Source of the DNA: Candidatus Poribacteria bacterium
GTDB lineage: Bacteria > Poribacteria > WGA-4E > WGA-3G
Assembly: GCA_021295735.1 (NCBI GenBank)
Contig: JAGWBU010000003.1
Coordinates: 1,630 to 65,629 of the forward strand
Direction of reading: 5' to 3'
Length of the DNA stretch: 64,000 bases
The stretch's first letter is position 1; each line of letters begins with the position of its first letter. A model generated the notes under the pieces. It did not search any database, was not told the DNA's origin, and worked only from the letters and a program-made list of their open reading frames with translations. The position numbers and the translations under genes are program-made. Below are positions 43,887 through 53,238 of this stretch, piece after piece.

Positions 43887-45152
43887 ATGAACGTTACTAT
43901 CTGCAATCCGATCCTCAGAACTCCATTGTCCCTTATCGTAGATGATTCGTGTCCGGTAATTAATCTTACATATTATTGGATACAACAAAGGCATGCGTGG
44001 AAAGCACGCCATCAGCCAAATGTTCCTCCTGGTCGGTGGGAAGGCGATGCGACTCAACATAAGAAAATGCCGCCAACAATTCCCGCCGATTTTGCATGGG
44101 AGTGGGCAGAATGGTGCTGGGAAAACGGTGTGAAAGGCAAATTTAGTCTTATACCTTATCCCGCAGGAGTCGGACGCGTTGACGAAGGATTCCCTAATTT
44201 TCCAACACACGAATATCAGTCGTGGTTGCGGATTTACAGAGAAATTATCTGGCCAAACTTCGATTTAACACCAGAAATGCTCACGCATACCGCTGTTGTT
44301 GATTTAGATACGTTCGCGCTGACTGAAGAGTGGGAGCAAGTTGAGTGGGTGGACCCACCTGTTGACAATAGACTGACAGATTATATTATCACAGCGATGG
44401 AAATGCTTAATAATGTTGGCATTCCTTGTGAAGGTGTAACGAGTCCTGGTGCATTTGGAAAACGACAAGAGGCTGCGTATGCGAAGGCTGTGCTAACTGC
44501 ATCACAAGAGGTAAATAACAATCCATGTCCCTTTTACTTTCTTTGGCTTAAACATGATGAACTCCCAGATGTCCCTATCTGGCACGTTGAAAAGGAGAAG
44601 GGGATCGCTATTGCAAGCATTGTTGCGTGTGCTGGCGATTGGTTTGGCGGGTGGACAGGCTACGATTTGGGAGATGTTGACCGATTCATCACAGAAGATG
44701 GACAAGGTGGACGTTTGCCACCAATTCTTGAGAAGGAACTGCCATGTGTTCTCGTTGGGCATTGGCCTGGTTTTTATTTTAACGGAGAAAAATGTGGGTT
44801 TGATGTGTTGAAAACCGTCAAGTCAAGGTTGGATAATTATGATCCCGATGGAACGAAAACGCTCTGGATGAAAACCTCGGAAATTGGACACTACTGGATG
44901 GCACGGGAATTCACTGAAATTACAGTCCTTGAAAAACAACAGCAGATTAACCTTTCCACCCAATTCCCGACAGCAGACTTTACGTTGGTTATTGATGTGC
45001 CGATACGACGTATCCAAGTTGACGGATGGGATTTGCGCGAGGTTCATTCTCGGCGAGATTTTCAGAGAGATACGTTTCTCTGTGAGGGCAAGCAGACTTA
45101 TGTTGCTTTCGATCTGGAAATTGGAGAGACAGAACTGGTAGTTACGGTATGA
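43887..45152 (+). CDS. Polysaccharide-deacetylase-like hypothetical protein
   Basis: A 421-residue protein whose N-terminus, PLSLIVDDSCPVINLTYYW, recalls the Asp-Asp motif of NodB-type deacetylases, followed by GVKGKFSLIPYPAGVGRVD, the segment where a metal His is replaced by Lys and Pro here. GIPCEGVTSPGAFG and ILEKELPCVLVGHWPGFYFNG follow. The family is recognised loosely; catalysis is uncertain and no signal peptide is present. Its 3' end overlaps by 11 bases the convergent SDR gene. Confidence 0.6.
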   Translation: MNVTICNPILRTPLSLIVDDSCPVINLTYYWIQQRHAWKARHQPNVPPGRWEGDATQHKKMPPTIPADFAWEWAEWCWENGVKGKFSLIPYPAGVGRVDEGFPNFPTHEYQSWLRIYREIIWPNFDLTPEMLTHTAVVDLDTFALTEEWEQVEWVDPPVDNRLTDYIITAMEMLNNVGIPCEGVTSPGAFGKRQEAAYAKAVLTASQEVNNNPCPFYFLWLKHDELPDVPIWHVEKEKGIAIASIVACAGDWFGGWTGYDLGDVDRFITEDGQGGRLPPILEKELPCVLVGHWPGFYFNGEKCGFDVLKTVKSRLDNYDPDGTKTLWMKTSEIGHYWMAREFTEITVLEKQQQINLSTQFPTADFTLVIDVPIRRIQVDGWDLREVHSRRDFQRDTFLCEGKQTYVAFDLEIGETELVVTV

Positions 45153-45894
45153 GAATTCGTCCCCCACTTGCAATTACAGTTGCACCTGTCATATAACTGG
45201 ATTCCTCGCTCAAAAGGAATGCTATCACATCCGCCATCTCTTCCGGTTCGCCGAGCCTGCCAAGCGGTGTCGTAGAACGGAGTTGCTCTACCATTTCTGA
45301 CGAAACTTCACTCAGCATATCTGTCGCGATAGCACCCGGCGCAACCGAATTGATGCGGATATTATGCTGTGCAAGCGGCCCACAACACGATTTCGTCAGG
45401 GAAATAACACCGGCTTTCGCCGCCGCGTAAGGTAGTTGATTTGGACGCACTGCCAACGCTGCAATTGACGATACATTCACAATACGTCCAAACTGTTGTT
45501 CAATCATTCCAGGTTTGACTGCCCATAACACGTTGAAGGGCCCGGTCAAGTTAATCGCTACAATGCGATCCCAATGTTCAGGCGTAAGCTCGTCAAACGT
45601 CATATCGCCAACATCACCAGCGTTATTCACTAATAGATCAATTGTGCCGAGTTCTTTTGTCACCGCTGCAACCATTTTGTTTACTGCTTCTCTGTCGGAG
45701 ACGTCGGCTTGAAAAGGCAATGCTTTCTGTTGATATTCACCGTAGATTTCAGCACAGACACCTTCCGCTTTAGCACCTGATCGGGAATAGTGTACGGCAA
45801 CAGTTGCACCTTCACTGGCAAGTTTGAGAGCGGTTGCCTTTCCTATACCACGGCTACCTCCGGTTACCAGAGCAACCCTTCCCTGAAATTTCAT
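45142..45894 (-). CDS. SDR family oxidoreductase, FabG-like
   Basis: A 250-residue classical SDR. TGGSRGIGKATALKLASEGA is the cofactor loop, NNAGDVGDMTF the NNAG motif, Ser in NVSSIAAL and Tyr-x-x-x-Lys in LPYAAAKAGVIS. GATVIASGGR ends the protein. The resemblance to 3-oxoacyl-ACP reductase is general for this group; with its neighbours, sugar or polyol oxidation is more likely. ATG 45894 with AGGAGA upstream is preferred to an in-frame ATG at 45933. It belongs to a minus-strand cluster with the aldo-keto reductase, the cupin and the sugar isomerase. Confidence 0.88.
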   Translation of the reverse strand: MKFQGRVALVTGGSRGIGKATALKLASEGATVAVHYSRSGAKAEGVCAEIYGEYQQKALPFQADVSDREAVNKMVAAVTKELGTIDLLVNNAGDVGDMTFDELTPEHWDRIVAINLTGPFNVLWAVKPGMIEQQFGRIVNVSSIAALAVRPNQLPYAAAKAGVISLTKSCCGPLAQHNIRINSVAPGAIATDMLSEVSSEMVEQLRSTTPLGRLGEPEEMADVIAFLLSEESSYMTGATVIASGGRILIP

Positions 45895-45905
45895 TAAATC
45901 TTCTC

Positions 45906-46793
45906 CTACAAGAGCGTTTGTAGTTGTTCCCACACATCATCAGAAACAGGTGTTGTAGCAGCGGCGAAATTCTGTTCTACCTCTATCGCATTCTTAGAAC
46001 CTGTCAAGGTAGTTGCTATTAACGGTTGTCGTAGGCAAAATTGGATGGCAAGATTCAGTAGGTTCAAATTGTTGTCAGCTGCCCATTGCCAGAGTTGGTG
46101 TGCTTTCTTAGCATCAGGCGATTCTGTTTTGATATCCGGTTCAAGTCGAGTCAGTAACGCTCTTGCCAAAGGACTGCCGTTGATGACACCAATGTCGTTG
46201 TCATAAGCAAAGGATAGTAACCACTCATTTGCAGTTTGGCTAAGTAAAGTATAATCCAAATGGGTTAGGATAACATCAACTATACCAGTCTCTATAGCAA
46301 TCTTGTGGAATTCGTGTTCTCGGACACCAAGTCCAATAAATTTAACCAATCCTTCCTCACGCATCCGCTGTAGTTCATCCAACGCACCGCCTTTAGCAAC
46401 AACTGGATCCATGATTTTGGGATCATGCACTAAACAGACATCAAGGTAATCTGTGCCTAACAGACAGAGGCTATTTTCAACACTTCGCCGCGTGCCTACA
46501 GCACTATAATCACCACGCCATTGAGGGTGTGTCCCTGTTTTTGTAGCAAGAAAAATCTTCTCACGCCATCCATCAGCAAGGGCAAACCCGACCCGTCTTT
46601 CACTCTCACCGTATAGCGGTGACGTGTCAAGATAATTTATTCCTAACGTAATGGCACGGCGTACTGCTTCAATCGCCTCATCATCGGTTACATCACCTCT
46701 GCCGATACCTGCACCACCCATACTAAGGCAAGTAACTTGCAATTCGGTTCGCCCTAATCTGCGTTTTGGCAACAGATTTGTTTGTGTTGACAT
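45906..46793 (-). CDS. Aldo/keto reductase
   Basis: A 295-residue NADPH-dependent oxidoreductase with (beta/alpha)8 fold. RRLGRTELQVTCLSMGGAGIG opens it; the catalytic tetrad is Asp in DTSPLYGESE, Tyr in SPLYG, Lys in ATKTG and His in CLVHDP. The TLTGSKNAIEVEQN near the end is the cofactor site. ATG 46793 follows GAGGA by 5 bases and is preferred to an in-frame ATG 29 codons upstream at 46880, which lies within the cupin gene. Member of the same minus-strand cluster; sugar or keto-acid reduction is plausible. Confidence 0.88.
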   Translation of the reverse strand: MSTQTNLLPKRRLGRTELQVTCLSMGGAGIGRGDVTDDEAIEAVRRAITLGINYLDTSPLYGESERRVGFALADGWREKIFLATKTGTHPQWRGDYSAVGTRRSVENSLCLLGTDYLDVCLVHDPKIMDPVVAKGGALDELQRMREEGLVKFIGLGVREHEFHKIAIETGIVDVILTHLDYTLLSQTANEWLLSFAYDNDIGVINGSPLARALLTRLEPDIKTESPDAKKAHQLWQWAADNNLNLLNLAIQFCLRQPLIATTLTGSKNAIEVEQNFAAATTPVSDDVWEQLQTLL

Positions 46794-46851
46794 AGTTTCC
46801 TCAACAATGGTAGGTGAGGTTTCTACCTCGCCGATTCCTTGCATAGTCCGC

Positions 46852-47211
46852 TTATCGGTGTAGATGTCCAGGACGGGCATTGGGATGAATCACACTCACC
46901 CACTGCACACCTTTGACAACATCGTCTGGAATATGCCCATGCTCAACACCTTGGGGGGTGACGACTAAATCCCCTGGTCCTATGCGATAGGATTTGGATT
47001 GGCCGTCAGCGGTGCACAGTGTCACCGTTGTCGTGCCTTCCGTAAAATACCAGTACTCATCAAAATCGTGGTAATGGAGTTCAGTTGGGTGTTCCTTGGA
47101 TACTGCAAAAGGTCCGATCGTTGTTATATCCGGCGTATCAAGAATTTTTCCGAGTGTATCGCAGACCCGTTCTCCATCACCGAGTCGAATGACACAGAGA
47201 TTCGTATCCAT
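46852..47211 (-). CDS. Cupin-domain protein
   Basis: A 119-residue single-cupin protein. Motif 1 is ELHYHDFDEYWYFTEG (two His and a Glu as metal ligands), motif 2 is GDLVVTPQGVEHGH. It could be a small epimerase, isomerase or dioxygenase, or a binding protein. The start codon shares its first base with the stop of the sugar isomerase (TGATG), so the two are coupled. Sits between isomerase and aldo-keto reductase, which supports a role in sugar metabolism. Confidence 0.87.
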   Translation of the reverse strand: MDTNLCVIRLGDGERVCDTLGKILDTPDITTIGPFAVSKEHPTELHYHDFDEYWYFTEGTTTVTLCTADGQSKSYRIGPGDLVVTPQGVEHGHIPDDVVKGVQWVSVIHPNARPGHLHR

Positions 47212-47972
47212 CAGATTACTCCAATGTCTTTCAGGTGCTGCAGCGAATCAGCCACGCGAGCCTTAACACCTGCTTCATCAAGATTTTCTCCTTCAATCCC
47301 TTCTAATTCCATTGTGAAGGGCCCATAGAAACCGGCATCGTTTAATGTCTGAAATACGGCTTTGTAATCAACTACACCTTCTCCAAGAGTTGGAAAATGC
47401 CATGTCCGATAACCTCCATTTGTATCCTTGAGATGAACAGCACCGACGTACTCAACAATTTTCTGCACTTCTGTGACAGCTGTCACGTTATGGTTGTAAT
47501 AATAGACGTTACCGGTATCAAAGTTGATGCAGATATTCGGATGATTAACACCTTTCATTGTCTCAAGCGCGATGTCTCCGTTGTGTGCCATATCTGGATG
47601 CGTTTCTAAACACACTTTAACACCTAACGGTGCAGCATTTTCTCCTATGGAGCGGAGACGGTCGTATACCGCGTCTCGGTCTGCTTCACCAGCATGAACA
47701 CTGACAAAAATGACCTTCACACCCATCTCGTTTGCAGTGTCTAAAGTCGCCTGAAAATCCTCAACAACCGTGTCAGATTGAACATTGCAACTGCCAAGTA
47801 AACTTGTAGCAGTGAGTCCATCCGCTTTCAAACCTTCTTGTACAGTGTCAATAGAATCAGCTGAAGGCACCCTGATTTCAACATTAGTCAACCCTATTTC
47901 TGCTAAGTGCGAATAAGCATTCGCACCAAACTGTCGATAACTACCTAAATTACATGCAATGATATTTTGCAT
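47211..47972 (-). CDS. Sugar phosphate isomerase/epimerase
   Basis: A 253-residue xylose-isomerase-like TIM-barrel protein. Metal-ligand positions are visible as Glu in VCLETHPDMAHN, Asp in CINFDTGNVYY, His in AVHLKDTNGGYRT and Glu in FTMELEGIEGEN. The usual family length. It isomerises or epimerises a sugar or polyol whose identity is not clear. It is the first gene of the minus-strand cluster; a modest AGGAG-like site (TAGGAG) precedes its ATG. Confidence 0.88.
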   Translation of the reverse strand: MQNIIACNLGSYRQFGANAYSHLAEIGLTNVEIRVPSADSIDTVQEGLKADGLTATSLLGSCNVQSDTVVEDFQATLDTANEMGVKVIFVSVHAGEADRDAVYDRLRSIGENAAPLGVKVCLETHPDMAHNGDIALETMKGVNHPNICINFDTGNVYYYNHNVTAVTEVQKIVEYVGAVHLKDTNGGYRTWHFPTLGEGVVDYKAVFQTLNDAGFYGPFTMELEGIEGENLDEAGVKARVADSLQHLKDIGVI

Positions 47973-48010
47973 TATAGTCTCCTATAGAATGATTGGAAAT
48001 ACTAAGGGTT

Positions 48011-49012
48011 CTATGGAATTTTCCTTAGAATTGTGTTGCTCAATAAAATTTCAAGTCCTAACAGAAGTGCCGCCGGTATGAGGAAATATGCTGCCAACTC
48101 CTGTCGTTCAGTATAGCTAACAACCTTAAATTTTGTCTTTTCGAGTTGGTCAATCTCTGCATAAACCTGCTTTAACGATTGCACGTCCGTAGCGCGAAAA
48201 TAACGGGCGCCAGTAGTGTTGGCGATCTGTTTGAGTGTGTCTTCATCAAGATAGGTTAATTCCTCTCGATATCGCTTTCCAAATGTAGTATCCTCATAAG
48301 GAATACGCGCGCCTTCTTCTTTACCCATGCCGATGGTATAAACCCGAATACCAAAGGATTGTGCTAACGATGCTGCTGTCCCAGGGTCAATTGTTCCCGC
48401 ATTGTTTTCACCATCTGTTAGAAGAATAACAATTTTGGTTTTTGCCTCTGAATCTCGTAACCGATGTGTAGTAGTTGCAATTGCATCGCCGATAGCTGTG
48501 CCGTCCTGCAGCTGACCGCCCATAGCAACTTCTACGTTATCAAGTAGTTCGACCAATACTGAATAGTCCAACGTGAGTGGACAAAGTGTGAAACTTTCCC
48601 CAGAAAAAACGACTAATCCGATCCGATCACTTTCACGGTTCCTTAGAAAATCTTGAATAACCGATTTCGCTGTTTGAAGCCGATTAGCATCCTTAAAATC
48701 CTCTGCGCGCATGCTTTCAGAGACATCAAGTGCCAAGAAAATATTAATGCCTTCAGCGAAACGCCGTTCTTGACTTTGAGAAAGTTGTGGTCGGGCAAGG
48801 GTAAAAATCAGAAGTGCTATTACAATGAACCTTATTACCTTGAGCAATGGTAGTAGTTTGACAGCGGGCGTTTTCGGAATTTGTCGGATACCTTCAAGTT
48901 CACCGAAGCGAATAGCAGGCAAGTTTGCTCGTTTTTGCTGTCGTCGAAGATACATTGCCAGCATCGGCAATATGAGGAACAGACTGAGAAAGATGGGAAA
49001 TTCAAGATGCAT
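48011..49012 (-). CDS. VWA-domain protein, BatA/BatB-like
   Basis: A 333-residue membrane protein. Two N-terminal membrane segments (about 5-22 and 60-76) flank LPAIRFGELEGIRQIPK, then a von Willebrand A domain with the MIDAS motif DVSES (residues 96-100), VVFSGESFTLCPLT and LTDGENNAGTID. A C-terminal membrane segment (about 308-326) ends it. This is the layout of Bat aerotolerance proteins. It overlaps nothing, but lies 2 bases from the next minus-strand gene, so they form one transcript. Confidence 0.88.
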   Translation of the reverse strand: MHLEFPIFLSLFLILPMLAMYLRRQQKRANLPAIRFGELEGIRQIPKTPAVKLLPLLKVIRFIVIALLIFTLARPQLSQSQERRFAEGINIFLALDVSESMRAEDFKDANRLQTAKSVIQDFLRNRESDRIGLVVFSGESFTLCPLTLDYSVLVELLDNVEVAMGGQLQDGTAIGDAIATTTHRLRDSEAKTKIVILLTDGENNAGTIDPGTAASLAQSFGIRVYTIGMGKEEGARIPYEDTTFGKRYREELTYLDEDTLKQIANTTGARYFRATDVQSLKQVYAEIDQLEKTKFKVVSYTERQELAAYFLIPAALLLGLEILLSNTILRKIP

Positions 49013-49014
49013 TA

Positions 49015-50178
49015 TTAGCGCACCCTTTCAGACCAATGCGTGTTTTTACCCTGGTTCTGTGATGACATCGCGCTTAAGGCTGCCAGTATACAGAGACTGA
49101 TCCCCATGCCGTTAAAAATAAGAAAAACTATCCAGTTCAAATGTGGAATTTCAGTTGCCATGAAGTACGGAATAAAACCAAAAATTACAGCGAGCGGCTT
49201 TAAACGTCCGGCAAGAAGCGTGCTCCCAAGTGTATAAAAGATAGCGGTTTTACCGTATAACGCCAGCGGCACCAAAAGGCAAATACTCAATAACAGTAAT
49301 GGATATCCGACAATAGAAAGTATTAACACCACGAAAACTATTGGAATAACAATAAACATCAGGATACCAAATAGGATGCTCTCAATAGGTCTACGCGTCA
49401 ACAGCGAACTTATCGCAGTTATCGGTCTTGGAAATACCAATGCAATTAGTAGGTACGCCAAAAGCAGAAGCGCAAACTTCATGGTAGTCAATCGGAAATT
49501 TCGATGTTTTCTTAGATCCCATAAGGTGTGAGGGCGCATCAGAAGATCCGCTGTAGCAGGAAGTATTCTCCAATGGTTACTTACACTGACATTCGCTACC
49601 GATTCAAGGTTGCCGGTTATCTGCCCACCAATTACTTGTAACATTCCTTTCACTCGAGCACCAGGAGCGATCATAACATCCCCACCGATCACTAATACAT
49701 TTCCTGTTACTGTTCCATGTATAGTAGCATCACCGGCAATCAAGACAAGCGTTGTCACAGCTTCATCTGCTTTTAACTGATAATCGTTAACAATCTTGAA
49801 AAGTCGCCGTCTACCCTCCCACTTCGGCAGTGCTGGATTCGGGGCATCAAGCGGTTCTTCGGTTTCAGCCTTCTCTATAATGGGGATTACATCCTGTTTG
49901 TCGCTATCTATGGAGATTTCTTCAGGTGTAGCAGAAGGTGAAGCATTTTCAGTGTCTTGTTTCTCACTTTCCACATCCTCTTCTTCCCGTATTGTAGAAG
50001 GTTTTTCTGGTGTGGAAGGTGAAACGAGTTCCGTATTCTGTTCGTCGTTCTCCACAGATCCTTCTTGCGTAGATGGAGGAGAAGGCTCAGTTTGCGGATC
50101 TGTCAACTGCCCAAACAGCGGTTGGACACCAAGGAAAATAATTGTAAAAAGAATAAATCCTATTCGCTTCATGTTCAT
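49015..50178 (-). CDS. Membrane protein with bactofilin-like beta-helix segment
   Basis: A 387-residue protein with a signal peptide (MKRIGFILFTIIFLGVQPLF), an acidic low-complexity region rich in Glu, Pro and Ser, then a repetitive segment TIHGTVTGNVLVIGGDVMIAPGARVKG that looks like a short right-handed beta helix as in bactofilins, and several membrane segments at the C-terminus. Function unknown; the next gene in the transcript is BatA-like, which suggests an envelope complex. ATG 50178 gives a good signal peptide; a longer in-frame start has no support. Confidence 0.6.
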   Translation of the reverse strand: MNMKRIGFILFTIIFLGVQPLFGQLTDPQTEPSPPSTQEGSVENDEQNTELVSPSTPEKPSTIREEEDVESEKQDTENASPSATPEEISIDSDKQDVIPIIEKAETEEPLDAPNPALPKWEGRRRLFKIVNDYQLKADEAVTTLVLIAGDATIHGTVTGNVLVIGGDVMIAPGARVKGMLQVIGGQITGNLESVANVSVSNHWRILPATADLLMRPHTLWDLRKHRNFRLTTMKFALLLLAYLLIALVFPRPITAISSLLTRRPIESILFGILMFIVIPIVFVVLILSIVGYPLLLLSICLLVPLALYGKTAIFYTLGSTLLAGRLKPLAVIFGFIPYFMATEIPHLNWIVFLIFNGMGISLCILAALSAMSSQNQGKNTHWSERVR

Positions 50179-50286
50179 AAGTATGAAAAGAAAAGTATCC
50201 CTATAGTTTTGAATAATATCCGTATCTATTATAGACAGAAAAACTGTTGGTGTCAATTCTTTTTCAAATGTACTTTTGGGTTTTTC

Positions 50287-50340
50287 TTGACATATCCGCT
50301 TAAATTTGATATGATATGATATAGATATGATATAGATATG
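50287..50340 (+). promoter_or_regulatory. Strong sigma-70-type promoter embedded in a short tandem repeat
   Basis: TTGACA at 50287-50292 and TATGAT at 50310-50315 are 17 bases apart. The -10 box is the first of several units of a GATATGATATA-type tandem repeat reaching to 50340. Changes in unit number could move or multiply the -10 box. The acidic TPR gene starts 148 bases after this repeat. The divergent minus-strand gene starts on the other side. Confidence 0.5.
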
Positions 50341-50487
50341 TAGGTTCCATTTTGATGACTTACCCATTACGTTATCATTTATTCCATATAGAATGACCAC
50401 TTTTGCTTGGCTTACATCGAAAAATTCCTTGAAATAGTTTCAACAATAAACTGTATGTTAGGAAACATCACAACTGAGGAGAAGAAA

Positions 50488-51048
50488 ATGGATTTCAAAC
50501 TTGACGAAGAAGAAATAGACCCTTTTGCTCAAGATAGCAACAACGATAATACTGATGAGGATGAGTTTGATCCTTTAGGTTTTAATGACGAAACCGAAAA
50601 GGAAGATTCTGATCAGGTGGCTTATGAATCACCAGAACCAGAAGAATCGGAGGACGTATACGATGATGAAGAAGATGAACTGGAAGAAGCCTCATTAGTT
50701 TTAGAACAGCAACGTGTAGAAATAGCACCTTTTAATTCTCAGGAAGAAGATAACTTCGCTTATGCAGAAGCTGTTCGAGCTTACTATGAAGAAAAAAATT
50801 ATGAACAAGCAATAGAAAAATTTAGCGAGGCTATCAAAAACGAAAAAAAGCAAACGAAAGGTAAACAGTCCGCGGCAAACGAAATCGTAGCCAAATCAAT
50901 GTATTGGCAGGCAGAGGCTTACGTCAAAACCCAAGACATTCCAAAAGCGATTAAGACTTTTGAGTCCCTCGTAAAAACCTGTAAAGAGCATTATCTTACT
51001 ATATCGGCGCAACGGCGCTCGGAAATTTTGAAAGCGAAACACTCTTAA
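50488..51048 (+). CDS. Acidic N-terminus plus TPR domain protein
   Basis: A 186-residue protein. The first 70 residues are very acidic (many Asp and Glu, with few basic residues), perhaps a charge shield or intrinsically disordered tail. From about 90 on, there are two TPR-like units, AVRAYYEEKNYEQAIEKFSEA and YWQAEAYVKTQDIPKAIKTF. Function unknown; it probably binds protein partners. GAGGAGAA precedes ATG 50488. The transketolase gene follows after 23 bases. Confidence 0.7.
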   Translation: MDFKLDEEEIDPFAQDSNNDNTDEDEFDPLGFNDETEKEDSDQVAYESPEPEESEDVYDDEEDELEEASLVLEQQRVEIAPFNSQEEDNFAYAEAVRAYYEEKNYEQAIEKFSEAIKNEKKQTKGKQSAANEIVAKSMYWQAEAYVKTQDIPKAIKTFESLVKTCKEHYLTISAQRRSEILKAKHS

Positions 51049-51071
51049 AAAGGAAAGGATAAACGAAATTT

Positions 51072-52913
51072 GTGGATACCTTGAAAAATCTTCTTGAACA
51101 GGAAGCAACGAACTTACGAATTCATTCTATTATTTCAACATCGGAGGCAGGCTCCGGACACCCAACAACGTGTCTTTCAGCAGCAGATATTGTCTCTGCT
51201 CTCTTTTTCCATACAATGCGCTATGACTGCACAAATGCGCAAAACCCAAACAATGATCGGTTTATCTTATCCAAGGGACACGCCGCGCCACTGCTTTATG
51301 CCGCTTATGCTGAAGCAGGTATTATTCCTATAGATGATCTGACTACACTACGGCAAATTGATAGCATTCTTGAAGGGCATCCCACGCCCCGTTTTGAATG
51401 GACAGAGGTCGCAACAGGCTCTCTTGGGCAAGGTTTATCGCTTGGACTGGGTATGGCACTCAATGGTAAGTACTTAGACAAATCGGATTATCGTGTCTAT
51501 GTGCTGCTCGGTGATGGTGAAACTGCCGAGGGAGGTGTTTGGGAAGCAGCGGCTTTAGCATCACATTATCAATTGAATAATCTTATCGGAATTGTAGATG
51601 TAAACGCCCTTGGGCAGAGTCAACGCACTATGTATGCGTTTGATATTGATACCTACTGCAATCGTTTTGAGGCGTTTGGATGGCAGACGATTGGTATTGA
51701 CGGACATGATTTTGACGAAATCTTGCCTGCGTTGGAAAAAGCCAAAGCTTCAACCGATAAACCAACCATGATAGTTGCCAAGACGTCTAAGGGAAAAGGG
51801 GTTTCGTTCCTTGAAAATGAAGATAACTGGCACGGGAAAGCCGTCCCTAAAGGGGAAGAACTTGATAAGGCTTTAGCCGAACTCGGCCCGCTGCAGACAG
51901 ATATTCCGCTACAAATAGAAACGCCAAATCCTGTAGAAAAGCACGTTTCTACCCCTACGGATTGTGAACCTCCAGAGTATGCACCCGATGAAGAAGTAGG
52001 GACACGCGGCGGTTACGGCACTGGACTTGCAAAACTCGGCACGGCAAATCCCAACGTTGTCGCTTTGGATGGCGACACCAAAAACTCTACTTACGCAGAA
52101 CAATTCATGGAACTCCATCCAGATCGGTTTTTTGAGATGTTCATTGCGGAACAGAATTTGGTAGGCGCAGGCATCGGTCTGGCAAAACGAGGAAAAATTC
52201 CGTTTGTTTCTACATTCGCAGCGTTCTTATCGCGTGCTTATGACCAAATTCGGATGTCCGCTATTTCACAAGCAAATATCAAATATGCTGGTTCACACTG
52301 CGGTGTTTCAATCGGTGAAGATGGCCCTTCGCAGATGGGTTTAGAAGACATCGCTATGTTCCGCGCAATTCCTGAAGCAGTTGTGTTATATCCGAGCGAT
52401 GCGGTTGCAGCCGAGCGTCTTGTCGCTGAAGCTGCTGCACACAAAGGTATTGTGTATATCCGTACTTCTCGCCCAAAAACCTCTATTCTGTATGACGCCG
52501 ACGAAAGTTTCCCTGTCGGTGGATGTAAGGTCGTTAAACAGAGTTCTGAAGACAAAGTAACGGTTGTCACAGCAGGCGTAACGCTACACGAGGCTTTGAA
52601 AGCGCATGGAATACTCTCCGCAGAAGGTATCTCAATCCGCATCATCGATCTGTATTGTATCAAACCGATTGACACGGAAACGCTGCTCGCCGCTGCCGTC
52701 GACACAAACAACACCTTAATCACCGTTGAAGACCACTATCCTGAAGGCGGTTTAGGCGATGCAGTGTTAGATGCTGTTGCAACTAACGGTGTCCATGTTC
52801 ACAAACTTGCTGTTACAGGAATACCCCGATCTGGCAAACCTGATGAGTTATTAGAACGTCACGGCATTAGCGCAAAAGCTATTGTACAAAAGGTGAAAAC
52901 CATCGTCAGTTAA
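51072..52913 (+). CDS. tkt: Transketolase
   Basis: A 613-residue thiamine-diphosphate enzyme of the pentose phosphate pathway. The TPP site is GDGETAEGGVWEAA then NNLIGIVDVN, with SKGHAAPLLYAAYA and TGSLGQGLSLGLGMALNG before it. The Pyr domain VGAGIGLAKRGKIPFVSTFAAF and a C-terminal domain ending in TGIPRSG follow. Slightly shorter than the E. coli enzyme, like many bacterial and mammalian forms. Translation begins at GTG 51072 behind AAGGAAAGGA. It follows the TPR gene closely. Confidence 0.92.
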   Translation: MDTLKNLLEQEATNLRIHSIISTSEAGSGHPTTCLSAADIVSALFFHTMRYDCTNAQNPNNDRFILSKGHAAPLLYAAYAEAGIIPIDDLTTLRQIDSILEGHPTPRFEWTEVATGSLGQGLSLGLGMALNGKYLDKSDYRVYVLLGDGETAEGGVWEAAALASHYQLNNLIGIVDVNALGQSQRTMYAFDIDTYCNRFEAFGWQTIGIDGHDFDEILPALEKAKASTDKPTMIVAKTSKGKGVSFLENEDNWHGKAVPKGEELDKALAELGPLQTDIPLQIETPNPVEKHVSTPTDCEPPEYAPDEEVGTRGGYGTGLAKLGTANPNVVALDGDTKNSTYAEQFMELHPDRFFEMFIAEQNLVGAGIGLAKRGKIPFVSTFAAFLSRAYDQIRMSAISQANIKYAGSHCGVSIGEDGPSQMGLEDIAMFRAIPEAVVLYPSDAVAAERLVAEAAAHKGIVYIRTSRPKTSILYDADESFPVGGCKVVKQSSEDKVTVVTAGVTLHEALKAHGILSAEGISIRIIDLYCIKPIDTETLLAAAVDTNNTLITVEDHYPEGGLGDAVLDAVATNGVHVHKLAVTGIPRSGKPDELLERHGISAKAIVQKVKTIVS

Positions 52914-52950
52914 AGAGTTCAATCCAAACACTACAATAAAGGAAATCATT

Positions 52951-53235
52951 ATGCCGCGCACCGATTATATCTCCGAAGTTGTTGCTACCCGCGGCAAAGA
53001 GATTTATCAACAGCAGATTCAGGCTAAGGTTGAGTCGGAACACAAGGGAAAGTTCTTATCTGTGGACATTGAAACCGGGGACTATGAAATTGATATTGAC
53101 GATTTATCTCCAACGATGCGTCTACTTGCTAAACGACCTGATGCTGTCATTTTCAGTTTACGGATAGGGTTCCAAGCTGCCCATCGTATTGGCTTTAAAA
53201 TTCCAGACCAACAGAATGATTTTTGGGTTCACTAA
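52951..53235 (+). CDS. Conserved small hypothetical protein (paralogue of 13619-13888)
   Basis: A 94-residue protein clearly related to that at 13619: both contain ATRGKEIYQQQI-like or ASRGETIYKREI-like N-termini, HKGKFLSVDIETGDYEI and LAKRPDAVIFSLRIGFQAAHRIG. The C-terminus differs. Here there is no protease gene next to it; a cytochrome c gene follows after 3 bases. So the partner in the other locus may not be required, or it has been lost. A good AAGGAAAT site lies before the ATG. Confidence 0.7.
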   Translation: MPRTDYISEVVATRGKEIYQQQIQAKVESEHKGKFLSVDIETGDYEIDIDDLSPTMRLLAKRPDAVIFSLRIGFQAAHRIGFKIPDQQNDFWVH

Positions 53236-53238
53236 GAG

